From assembly GCF_019703515.2 (NCBI RefSeq), contig NC_059363.1, positions 2,643,817 to 2,707,816 of the forward strand: 64,000 nt of DNA. The letters are read 5' to 3'. The notes under the pieces were generated by a model. The model was not told the DNA's origin. It saw only the letters and a program-made list of their open reading frames with translations, and searched no databases. Below, piece by piece: positions 1 to 9,202 of the stretch. The translations under genes were made by a program, and so were the position numbers. How positions within the stretch are numbered: the stretch's first letter is position 1; the number at the start of each line of letters is the position of its first letter. The stretch is from Myxocyprinus asiaticus (lineage: Eukaryota; Chordata; Actinopteri; Cypriniformes; Catostomidae).

Positions 1-47
1 CGGTTTCAAAGTAGCTTCCCCGACACTAGCATGTATATAATACTCAC

Positions 48-197
48 AGCATAAACTAGACTTCCATAAGCAATGACACCAACACCGCTGCGCCGGCTGC
101 TCATGGGTGCGATGTGAGTCCACTGCTTTGTTTCAGGGTTAAAGCTCTCAGCTGAGGAGAGACACTGTAACCCATTAAAACCACCACAGATGTACAC
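48..197 (-). CDS. klhl10: klhl10 exon 5 (Kelch repeat)
   Basis: Fifty codons, beginning VYICGGFNG and ending SLVYA. The acceptor CAG precedes base 197 and the donor GTGAGT follows base 48, phase 0 at both ends. It holds one complete Kelch blade with the GG doublet and the spaced Y/W pattern. The next exon is off the window edge. Confidence 0.88.
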
Positions 198-2990
198 CTG
201 ACAAACACACACAAATGCAATTTACAAATACAATATACTTGACACTTCAAAATGCTATTAAGCCCATAAAATCACTCAAAAATATTCAGAGAGATTTGTT
301 TTATCTTTAGTTTTTCATTTGTATTGTTTACGTTCAGCTTTTGGGTGATTTAAACATTACAACACTAGCAGAAAGTAATTTGTGATGTTTGCTAACACTC
401 TGAACATATTACATTTAAAACTGCATGTATTCGTCAGTAATTGGTGAGTGTTCTCGCCTTGCCCTGCAGTGTGGTGGCGCTAGCGTCGCTCCTCTCTTCA
501 TTCATTGACGCTATTAGTGTCCACTGGTTAGCATTTGGATCGTAGCGTTCTGCTGTTTTTAGACGTGTGTATCCATCAAAACCACCGATGGCATAAATGT
601 ACCCATCCAGAACCACAACACTAACATAACATCGTCGTTCGTACATCGGAGCCACCTAGAACACATCATCAGAAGTTATTTTATTGAGTAATACACATCT
701 CAACAGACCATTTCACTATTTCTTTCTCCAACACACTTCAAAAAGTGCCATGGCATTCCCATCCATCATAGTATTATTTGAAGTACATTTTAAATACCAT
801 GGTATAAATATAGCAATCAAGCAGTATTATACTATATACCATAGTATCTGATGCCATCACTGATTCATGGTACCTTTATTTGTTTTTGTAAGAGTCATGC
901 CATGGCAAACCTTGCGAGCAACCTACATAGAAAGTGTTTTTGGCCATCAGGTCTGCTTGAACGTTCAGTTGCACTTATGATGCCCATAAACACTTGGCTT
1001 TGAAATACACCCCAACGCCCAAATTTTAATACATACTTTGTCCAAAGTCTCAATAATAGTTGGTAGTAAAATCAAACATGTTGAAATGCAAGAATTCAAG
1101 GTAGGCCTAATATCTGTAAGATCAAGGGTACTCACCTCAAGCCATGTTCGAGTAATGGGGTTGAATTTCCTCATGCTGTTGAAATAATTCACGCTGTCAA
1201 AGCCGCCAACACAGTAGACAAACCCATCCAGGAATGCTGCACCGTGATAGGCTCTGGCACTCTCATCCTCTCGAGTCACACTGACCCAACGGTCTGCCCT
1301 CACATCATAGGCCTCAATCCAGTTGGTGGGACTGCCTCCACTCCACCCTCCGATGGCCAATAGGATTGTAGAGGGCAGACGTGGGCGTGTCAGTTGATTT
1401 CTGAGGCCTGAGTCGGATTCCTCCATGTTGAGTTCAAACATGGCCTTCATTGCATTGACGATAACAGATGTGCACGCCACATTCTCCATCACCAATGGAT
1501 TGCTCTTTACATTGTTCATGAAGTAGTCTGGTGTCATCAACCCCAATCGAACCTGAAGCACAGTGACGAAAGAGTTGACAAAAGCATACATTTATAGACA
1601 GTTCTCAATTTCTTCCTTCACAAAAGATTTTCAAGGTAGTTTTCGACACTGAAAAATGTATTACAATTAAAACGTGGTAAACTGACATCAGTCACCACTG
1701 TCATGAAAAATAGAAATGATTCTAGAAACTTCTTAAGGCCAAAGTATAGGTTACTATGTTTTTCCGTGTGCCAGTGCCTTTCGCACACAGTGTGCATGAC
1801 GCAAATTTTGTAGTCGTCAAATGTAATAGTTTTTCTTGACAAGCACACAGTCCACCATAGTGCGTATGCATCGAACACGTCCGTTTGGGCTCACGGTCAA
1901 AAGAGTATACTTTGAATGGCTGAGCGCTCGACTGTGCACGAGATGTGGCGGCACGTGAAAAACGAAGTGTACCCTAGCCTTTCCACTGCTTGAAGGAGAT
2001 TCATGATGAAAAATGATTTTTTTTATTTTCTGTCAAAAATATGAATGACACTTGTGCAAAACTCGCTGGCATGATGCTAGGGTGTTGTGGGTGGCTGTTG
2101 CATATTTTATAGTCCGCTATATGGTTCAACAGGCAAAAATCATCAGTTAGCTTGCTTAGAAAAGCAAAAGCACAACTCTCCTCAACAAACCACCCAACTT
2201 CAGGCACCACTGAACCGAAGTCTAATACTGAGGGTGAGTTTGTTCAAATCCAAACCCTAAGTATGAGCAATAACAATTTTCGAAACATTGTAATTTTACT
2301 GTAACTTTAACTTTTTATCCTTACCTTTGGCAGAAGCACAGCAATGTGTTTTTTCCTCTCTTCAGGTGAGTGATCAATCCAGCGGAGGATGGCTTCAAAA
2401 ACCATGTCCTCTCGTTTAACATTCAGCTCATCTTGACCAATCAGCTGCTCAAGATGTTCCGCTGAGAGTTCCAGGAACTCCTTGGATACTTGCACAACAT
2501 CCTCAAAATGCTGTAGGATGTAGAGCTTTGCTTTACCCTGGAGCTTTGAGCAGGAGCGGAAATGCTCTGTAAACATGCGGATGCCGATGCAGTTTTCAGG
2601 GCATAACTTTACCTCCAGGAACTCACAGCAGGCATCTATTAGACTCGATATTAAAAACTGATCAGCCGCCATCAAGAGCTCAGTCACATTCTCTTCAGAA
2701 ATGTGGACAGATCTTGTGTAAGCATATTGAATAATTAGAGACATGGTGTCTGGAGAAATTCCTGGAATATCATAAGAATGTTCTGCCGTGTTGGCCCACT
2801 GGGTGGAGAAAAGCATCCTGTGGAACCAATTTAAAGATTAAATACAGATATTACTGGTGATGAGACAAACAAATTTCACAGAATGTTCATTTAATGCATA
2901 TAGATGTCGAGAAATATTACTAGGTAGTATTTAAAGTCTGATCCTCTACTATGAATACTGTACCAAAAATAATAATGGGGAAAATGTGTG

Positions 2991-3065
<75 letters not shown>

Positions 3066-3453
3066 TGCTAGTTGATGCACATTGATGAAAGTTAATTTAC
3101 CTTTATTTTATGACATTAATCTTCTAATATTGGGTGATAGATATTTAAGCAACCGACAATCAAGAAAGTAATTTTTAAAAATTAAATAGGAAGATAAGAT
3201 TTCCCAAATAGCAAATCTTAGTCGTAATTATAATAATCCACTACACACAAAGTGTCCTACATGCCCTGATTCATGTATGCAGCTGTAATTTAAGTGTTCA
3301 TCCTCACCTAAAATAAGGGCTGCAGCCGCACAGGATGATCTTGTGCACTTTAAACTCTGTTCCATTAACCCTGATGATCAGGTCAGTGTGCTCGCCCTGT
3401 AAACGCGCTTCATCAAACGTGATAAAGGCCGTGGCACTTATCTTACGCTCCAT
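48..3453 (-). CDS. klhl10: klhl10: kelch-like protein 10 (five coding exons, 3' end outside window)
   Basis: BTB-BACK-Kelch substrate adaptor for Cullin-3 E3 ubiquitin ligase, known in mammals as a spermatid-specific protein needed for male fertility. Coding exons read from the minus strand are 3453-3308, 2817-2325, 1552-1136, 655-458 and 197-48. Phases agree at every junction and give 468 codons of an expected roughly 600. The start chosen is the ATG at 3453 (MERKISATAF), which matches the internal MERK of mammalian KLHL10. The frame is open upstream to about 3549 but has no ATG there. Diagnostic segments include CSPYFR at the end of exon 1, QYAYTR in the BTB domain, and Kelch signatures AIGGWSGG, CVGGFDS, AIGGFDG and CGGFNG. 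The remaining Kelch repeat and stop codon lie left of base 1. No frameshift or internal stop was seen. One intron has a GC donor. Domain identity is confident; assignment to KLHL10 rather than another KLHL rests on remembered similarity. Confidence 0.9.
458..655 (-). CDS. klhl10: klhl10 exon 4 (Kelch repeat) with GC splice donor
   Basis: Sixty-six codons, VAPMYERRC to TTLQGK. The acceptor TAG lies at 657-656 with phase 0. The only donor that keeps the family-typical TLxGK/VYICGG junction is AAG followed by GCGAGA at 457, that is a GC-AG intron instead of GT-AG. The intron to exon 5 is 260 bases. Confidence 0.88.
1136..1552 (-). CDS. klhl10: klhl10 exon 3 (BACK end and first Kelch repeats)
   Basis: 139 codons, VRLGLMTPDYF to ITRTWLE, flanked by CAG acceptor and GTGAGT donor. 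It contains the end of the BACK domain, the linker, and Kelch repeats with AIGGWSGG and YCVGGFDS. Phase 0 at both ends. Confidence 0.9.
2325..2817 (-). CDS. klhl10: klhl10 exon 2 (BTB C-terminal half and BACK)
   Basis: 493 bases. The first base completes the split Arg codon of CSPYFR, and the frame runs MLFSTQWANTAE to VLLPK before the donor GTAAGG. It carries the second half of the BTB/POZ fold (PGISPDTMSLIIQYAYTR) and the BACK domain, including the 3-box helix region that helps contact Cullin-3 in this family. Confidence 0.9.
2994..3060. repeat. (TA)n-(TG)n compound microsatellite in klhl10 intron 1
   Basis: About 13 TA units run into about 19 TG units within the intron between exons 1 and 2. 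Likely length-polymorphic. Confidence 0.95.
3308..3453 (-). CDS. klhl10: klhl10 exon 1 (start and BTB N-terminal half)
   Basis: 146 bases from the ATG, 48 codons plus two bases, ending CSPYFR at donor GTGAGG. Contains the BTB motif DLIIRVNGTEF followed by VHKIILC, which in mammalian KLHL10 also sits at a short distance from the start. No TATA box was evident just upstream. The window from 3550 to 3770 is A/T-rich without a recognisable promoter element. Confidence 0.85.
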
Positions 3454-5201
3454 GTTCTCAGCTGTCTGTCTATAAACTGATCCAAATTGCTCAAATGAAA
3501 CTCTGATCAAAGTAATCTCACTTTTAGTGAAGTCTTTGAGGAGACCCACTGCTCAGTAGAGTTCTAGAATCTCATTGTGACATCATAATCGTAGAGCTTA
3601 GAATACATTCTCTGATCAGCTTGTGTCTTGGAATTCTTATAATTATAACATTCTTATAAGGTGTTATTTTAACTTAAATAAGATTTGGTTCCTGTTGCAT
3701 CTACATCATCAAATACATTTGACCATACCATTATCTTTCATTTCATTAAAAAAGGCCAATAAAATAGTGTAAAAAAAAAAAAAAAAAAAAAAATTTCAAA
3801 GGGCAAAGCAGGGAAATAATTATGTGTTTAAAATGATATTTATTATGCATTTTAATTATTTATTTATTTATGGTTTATTTGATAGGGACAGATACAATAT
3901 ACATAGATAAACTGAAAACAGCTATCCAATGCAAGTATCATAGTGTTTATAGCTAATGCTAATTTGCAACACCCATCCCTAGAAGGACTTTTATGAGACT
4001 ACAGTAAACAGTTAAAACAGTAAAATCAATAGAAAATAAACTGACTACAGCAAGATACCATTAAGCTAAATAAGAACTAAATATGATAAAATACAAAAAG
4101 GCACACATTTAAAGAAGTTATGTTTAAAAACTAGTCATGAGTACAGGTTTGTTGCTGAATTAACCAGGATTTGGTTGCTCTCTTAAAAGTGGTGAAGTAT
4201 GCAGCAAATTTCAAATGATCAGGTAGCAAGTTCCAGTGCTTTGCTCCTTTCACAGAAAAAGCTGTCTGAGCAAAATATGTTTTACAGAATGGATCTTTAC
4301 TGCTCTGGTGGATCTACTACAACTCTGGGGGGGCAATACCACATAAACCTTTGAACACAAGCTTTACATAATGAAAATCAATAAAGTTTACTAGACTTAA
4401 AATCATATATTTATTTAAAATATGGCAATGATGGTACCTTATTTGCTTTTTGTCCAATATTTTCAAGGCTTGATTATAAAGACACTCTTTGGATTTAATT
4501 GTAGACTGGTTGGCCTAAGACCAGATAGTCAGACCATACGACAGATGTGAGAATATCATTGAGTTTAGAAACAACAAGGCGCATTCAAATGTCAGGCAAT
4601 TTCTTATCATCTAAAATGGACCCAGAATAGTTCCTTGGGGGATTCCCATTTCAATTTTGTGGGGAACTGACTTAATGTTATTAATCACAACACACTGTTC
4701 ACAATTCTTTAAATATGAGTCAAACCATGATAGTGACTGCTTTGACAAATTGAACATTGAGAGTTTTGAAATTAAGATGTTGTGATTTACGGTATCAAAC
4801 GCCTTTTTTAAATTCAGGAACACTGTGCCTACTACATGTCCTTTATCAAGTGACTGTTTAATGTTCTCTAATAGTAAACAAGTAGCTAATTCTGTAGAAT
4901 GGTTATGTCTGAAACTGAACTATAGAAGGGGCAAATAATGGTTTGTCTCCAAATAATGTAGCAGTTGTTCTGAGACAACATTCTCCAGCACTTTAGACAG
5001 GACTGGAAGAAGACTAATCAGTCTATAGTTGTTAATCTCTTCTACATTCCTGGATTTTAAAATAGGCCTTAACAAGGCACTTTTCCATCCATCTGGGAAT
5101 TGCCCAGTTTTGATGGAAACACTGAACCAAGGGGTAAGGGGCTGAACCAGAATGCTACCAATTTTTTAAGCAATGCAGAATCTAGATTATATATACAGTA
5201 T

Positions 5202-5734
5202 ATACAGTACTGTGCAAAAGTTTTAGGCGCTTAAGATGCTTCACAAAAACATTTGTCTTAAAATGGTTATTTATATTTCCAGCTTTAGTGTGTAAATAGG
5301 AAATATACATTTTAGACTCCCAAACATTACTTATGCAAATAGAATAGAATAGAATAGAAGAACAGGGTGCTCTGCAAGAGATGGCATTGCCCCCACAGAG
5401 CCTCCCACTGAACATCGTGTCAGTCTGAGATTACATAAAGAGACAGAAGCAATTGAGACAGCCGAAATAGATAGAAGAACTGTGGAGAATTCTCCAAGAA
5501 GCTTTAAACATCCTATCTGCCAACAACCAAGAAAAACTGTGTCCAGGTGTATCTAGGAGAATTGGGGCTGTTTTAAAGGCAAAGGTGGTCACACCGAATA
5601 TTGATTTAGCTTTTTTATGTTTACTGGACTTTGTATGACATTAAGTGATAAATGAAAACTATTTATGTCATTATTTTTGAAGACATCCTCACTATGCAAC
5701 ATTTTTCACAAGTGCCTCAAACTTTTGCACAGTA

Positions 5735-5745
<11 letters not shown>
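5202..5745. mobile_element. Tc1/mariner-type non-autonomous element (MITE)
   Basis: Both ends carry ACAGTACTGTGCAAAAGTTT-like inverted repeats: left end from 5204, right end reading CAAACTTTTGCACAGTACTGT up to about 5741. Both are bordered by TA-rich sequence as expected for Tc1 target choice. It has no transposase frame and sits inside the LINE relic. A partial second copy is at 9412-9515. Confidence 0.8.

Positions 5746-5801
<56 letters not shown>
5740..5801. repeat. (TA)n microsatellite
   Basis: Roughly 30 uninterrupted TA units abut the right end of the Tc1-type MITE, probably an expanded TA target site. Confidence 0.95.
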
Positions 5802-5802
<1 letters not shown>

Positions 5803-6124
5803 TTAGAGAAAGTGATATTTAAATCATTCATAGCTTTTGACACAACTGATTGGTCAGCTTCCCTGATCTCAAATTAGTTGACACTATCTTCATCAGAGGC
5901 TTTAGCATTCTTGTTAGTATTAATTTGGGAAAAGTTTGAGGCAAGATTTGTACCAGAATAAATGAAGAAATCGTTAAATTTGTTAGCAACGTTTACAGGG
6001 TCAGAGATAGTGTCATCCCCAACTTTAAGTTCATATTTATTAATGACATTAACTTTCGGCTTTATTAGGCTATTTAGTTGTTTCCAGATTATATGTCCAC
6101 TTCCTTTAGCCTCAGATAAAACCT

Positions 6125-6352
6125 ACACACTCTTACGGCGAAATCGTCAAGATACATATGACTTTTCTAAATTGGGCAACTTCGTATGATATCGTGCATG
6201 AAAATCACGCTTACTTCTTCATCAGACATCCGGGCATTTGCACGTGATGAAATCATATAAATTCATAGAAACAAACTTGTACGAAATCATACGAAATAGC
6301 CAACTCGTAAAATACTGTATGTATGAAATTTCATGAGACTGGGTTTGATAAA
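6125..6352. mobile_element. Small TIR element (family A, copy 1)
   Basis: Starts CACACTCTTACGGCGAAATC and ends TTTCATGAGACTGGGTTT, an imperfect inverted repeat. The interior shares ATTCGTATGATATCGT-like and CATCCGGGCATTTGCACGT blocks with the copy at 36928-37301. Non-coding. It interrupts the LINE relic. Confidence 0.65.
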
Positions 6353-6612
6353 ACTTGAATGTAATAGCTTGCTTTTGAGATGCGCAGTTCCTTAACTACC
6401 TGATTCCTCAGCCCTTTGAATGATTGCAAGTCTGTGTCATTTCGAGTTTTGAGGAAGGTCTTTAGGGCATAATCTCTTCGCTTCATTAACTGACGTACAG
6501 TATCACTTAGCCACGAGAGCTGCGTTTTTCTCTGTGACTTTATGTGTTGTTTGATAAACTTGTCAACAATACGACTAGATTTACTTGCTTGTTTTGATTA
6601 TTGGGGGTTACC

Positions 6613-7140
6613 TCCCCCCATCCCCCCTGGAAACTCGCACCGCATGCTGGCATTCTTGATGTCGTTTCTGGCTGTTATGTACATACATTGTTCGCTTCTT
6701 GGCATATATAGGCCTTTGCTCATTTGTCGTTAAGAAGTTAACTAAGTGATTTTTGACAGAAAGTGGGAAATTAACTAACTTGATGAAAGACACTGCAAGC
6801 ACGGAGCCCAACCAATCGTGCAATAATTTCCTATACACATGTGTGACAAGGAGGAGGGTGGGGCCGGGCAAAAGTGGCCTAATTTACCTGAATTCACTTG
6901 AGCTCATTAAAATCTGGGTGATGAAATTGAAAAACACACTTGTTCAAAAGTTTTATCACCCCATGACACAGTGGAATTCACCAATGTGGTTTTACTGTTT
7001 TTCAGTGTACATCATCAACAAACTGCAAAAGATTTCAACTAAGCAGTGAATTCTGAAAGGTTCTGCAAATGTACAGTTATACTGAAGAATGAGGTATGTG
7101 AATAGAAAGCCAGTAAATGTGTGAATGAATTTATATAAAT
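6613..7140. other. Unassigned stretch between repeats
   Basis: No exon, RNA gene or recognisable repeat was identified. Open frames here are short and without recognisable motifs. Confidence 0.5.
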
Positions 7141-7144
7141 TATT

Positions 7145-7864
7145 TTATACCACGGGTCTGCTGAATGCTTGATTCTGATTGGTTGACGGATGTTCTAAGG
7201 TGTGCAATTACTTTCTAGTAAACACACGGCTATGAAGTAGTTCCAGGTTTTGGCCACATAACGGTTCCATATCACTTTGCCAAATTATTTCAGTTATTTC
7301 AAAGAGCCGTACAGGCTACCAGAGGCACAAAAACCATATATGCAAGGTATGCAATGCATAGGGCACTATGTAAAGGGTGGCGCCAGCGGCTCACTAAAGG
7401 TGGCACAATCAGCCTCCTTGACCCCTCCCATACACATACGCACACAAATATGCAAACACTCACACACATCCACATCCACAACGCACACACACACACACAC
7501 AGAGACTGGAGTCGTAACCAACAGACAAAGCCTTGATGTAAAATGCATCCCCGCAACTTGATCAATGCAAAATTTTCATATTTTCTGAAATTACTTTTAA
7601 TATCTGTAAAAAGCAGACACACATGGACACACACACATACTGTATGCACACACATACTCACGAGCTAAGACACATCAAAGGACCTCTGCGACTTAATAAA
7701 ACAGTTGTGTAGCAACGGGAAAGCTATATACAAGAATTTCTGCTGAGAAATATACTTAAACTTACATCTTGGCATTCTGAAGTGATGTAACTGCTGACGA
7801 GAGCCACAACAAACATTCATTCCAAACGCAATCTCTCTGTTGTTTTTTCTTTCTTTCTCTCTCG

Positions 7865-7895
<31 letters not shown>

Positions 7896-8109
7896 ACACA
7901 CACACACAGCAGTGCAAGCGCCTCCGTTGTTAGTTCAAAGTGACGTTTTCAAACTAGCAATGAAGGCTCGGGCTGTATCAGAGCAAGATGCTGAATCCAT
8001 GGTGGAAGAAAGTAGTTCCACTCACAAGACTGTTTTAGGGACAGAAATCAGAAAATGTCTTGAGATAAAAATCTGAACTATATCTTAAGGTGTGGTAACC
8101 GTGGTATAA
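7145..8109. mobile_element. Possible TIR-bounded element with CA-rich interior
   Basis: TTATACCACGGGT near 7145 is mirrored by ACCGTGGTATAA at 8098-8109, suggesting terminal inverted repeats of a non-autonomous element. The interior holds CA microsatellites (about 7430-7500 and 7865-7909). The open frames there are products of CA/GT repeats. No target duplication was confirmed. Confidence 0.4.
7865..7909. repeat. (CA)n microsatellite
   Basis: Interrupted CA run of about 20 units. It generates spurious His-Thr and Val-Cys frames on the two strands. Confidence 0.95.
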
Positions 8110-8112
8110 GCG

Positions 8113-8248
8113 AATAATTGACTCCGGCCCGTTGAATTATTGAAAATAATGCACACCCGAGGTGAACTCCGCTGCGCGTCGTGACCGCATTACCACCTCG
8201 GGGTGTGCATTATTTTTCAATAATTCAACGGTCCGTCGTTAATTATTA
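8113..8248. repeat. Long fold-back (inverted repeat) with about 28-base loop
   Basis: Left arm 8113-8164 (core TTGAATTATTGAAAATAATG) is complementary to right arm 8193-8248 with few mismatches, including the CACACCCGAGGTG / CACCTCGGGGTGTG tops. It probably represents a palindromic mobile element or its remnant. The transcript would form a stable hairpin. Confidence 0.8.
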
Positions 8249-8249
8249 C

Positions 8250-8924
8250 AACACAAAAGTGACAGCTGCAGAAATGATTTAAAACACACTAAAACAACAC
8301 TGAGAGTGATGGCGGTCATGAAGACAGGAACTTTTCCAAATTTAGAGAGAAGGCAGATACAAATTTTAATTTTCATATCATGACTTGTAGACTTATAATG
8401 TCTCTCATCAATCATAAGGGAGGTCTCTATTTCTGTCTACAGTCAGACTACAATTTGACTAGAATTGAGTCAGATAGGCCAAAAAAAAAAAAAAAAATTA
8501 ATTAAAAAAATAAGATTGTTCTTCTCCTGTGTGAACAAAGCCTGAGAGATGCCCTTCTCATTGCAGATTCATAGTACTCAAGTTGACTTTGATTTATTGG
8601 CTAGAGGGTACTGTTTGTTGAGGTTTTGTTTTCCATTTATGGTCATTAGTTCCTGTTCTGTTGTTTAATATGCTTTTATGTGTTGCAATGTGTAACTAAG
8701 CTCTATCTTTCTTGGGTGATTCATAAAACACTAAACATTGTTTTTACACTCCTCTCTGTATCTGCGGTTCACATGTGAATCAGACTGCTAGTAAACCAGT
8801 CCAACCAGTTTATGACAAAGTGAAAGTCATTCAGCATGCTCCATTTTGTGAAAGGAAGTACGGAAACAACATTTGGTGAAAAAAAGCTGTTCGAATAATC
8901 TGAATACGTACTAAACTGTTTAAA
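8250..8924. other. Region upstream of the NLR leader exon
   Basis: No coding exon seen. An A-run lies at 8481-8497. The segment around 8845-8920 may belong to the NLR promoter, because a divergent copy of the following leader exon occurs at 27460-27640. No TATA box could be assigned with confidence. Confidence 0.4.
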
Positions 8925-9008
8925 ATCTGCTATCTAGAGACAACCACAGTGGATTTTTGAACTGGTGGAAGTTTATTTTTGATGTTCAGTTCATTGCTGT
9001 TGATACAG
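8925..9008 (+). other. NLR 5' leader (untranslated) exon, left edge uncertain
   Basis: Ends GATACAG followed by GTAGGT, a good splice donor. The sequence from CTATCTAGAGAC through the donor and about 50 bases beyond is similar to 27480-27610, which supports a conserved leader of NLR family members. The start of the exon is not visible. Confidence 0.5.
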
Positions 9009-9169
9009 GTAGGTTTGAAAGAATTTTTTGTATTCATTATTATGGATAATTTATATTAATTTGGGAGTGAGTTACTGCTGTGTTCTCTGCAATAGACACT
9101 ATTTCAGAAAATAAATATTTGCAACTTGTTGCACTTTTGTTGTGAGCCATTTTGAATGATGTCATAAAA

Positions 9170-9202
<33 letters not shown>

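Larger units (their letters stand above)
3840..6612 (-). mobile_element. Non-LTR retrotransposon relic (CR1/L2/Rex1-like), internally deleted and interrupted
   Basis: Minus-strand segments read as pieces of a LINE pol ORF. From 6600 down to about 6360 is a linker region with TQLSWLSDTVRQLMKRRDYA. Around 5160-4850 comes the N-terminal part of the reverse transcriptase, then KKAFDTVNH and GIPQGTILGP at 4823-4620. Immediately after that the frame jumps to C-terminal sequence resembling SYGLTIWS, so the stretch expected to hold the catalytic YADD box is deleted. Two younger insertions split it (6125-6352 and 5202-5745). Stops and frameshifts make it inactive. Clade assignment is by eye only. Confidence 0.75.

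Noticed and set aside
3454..3549. Longer klhl10 N-terminus starting near 3549
   Set aside because: There is no ATG at the upstream limit, and the ATG at 3453 gives the family-like MERK start.
7299..7661. Cys/Val-rich and His/Thr-rich open frames
   Set aside because: They are translations of CA/GT microsatellites on the two strands.
7840..8076. Open frame beginning FFLSFSLAHTHT
   Set aside because: Driven by a CA repeat. The rest has no domain and no splice context.
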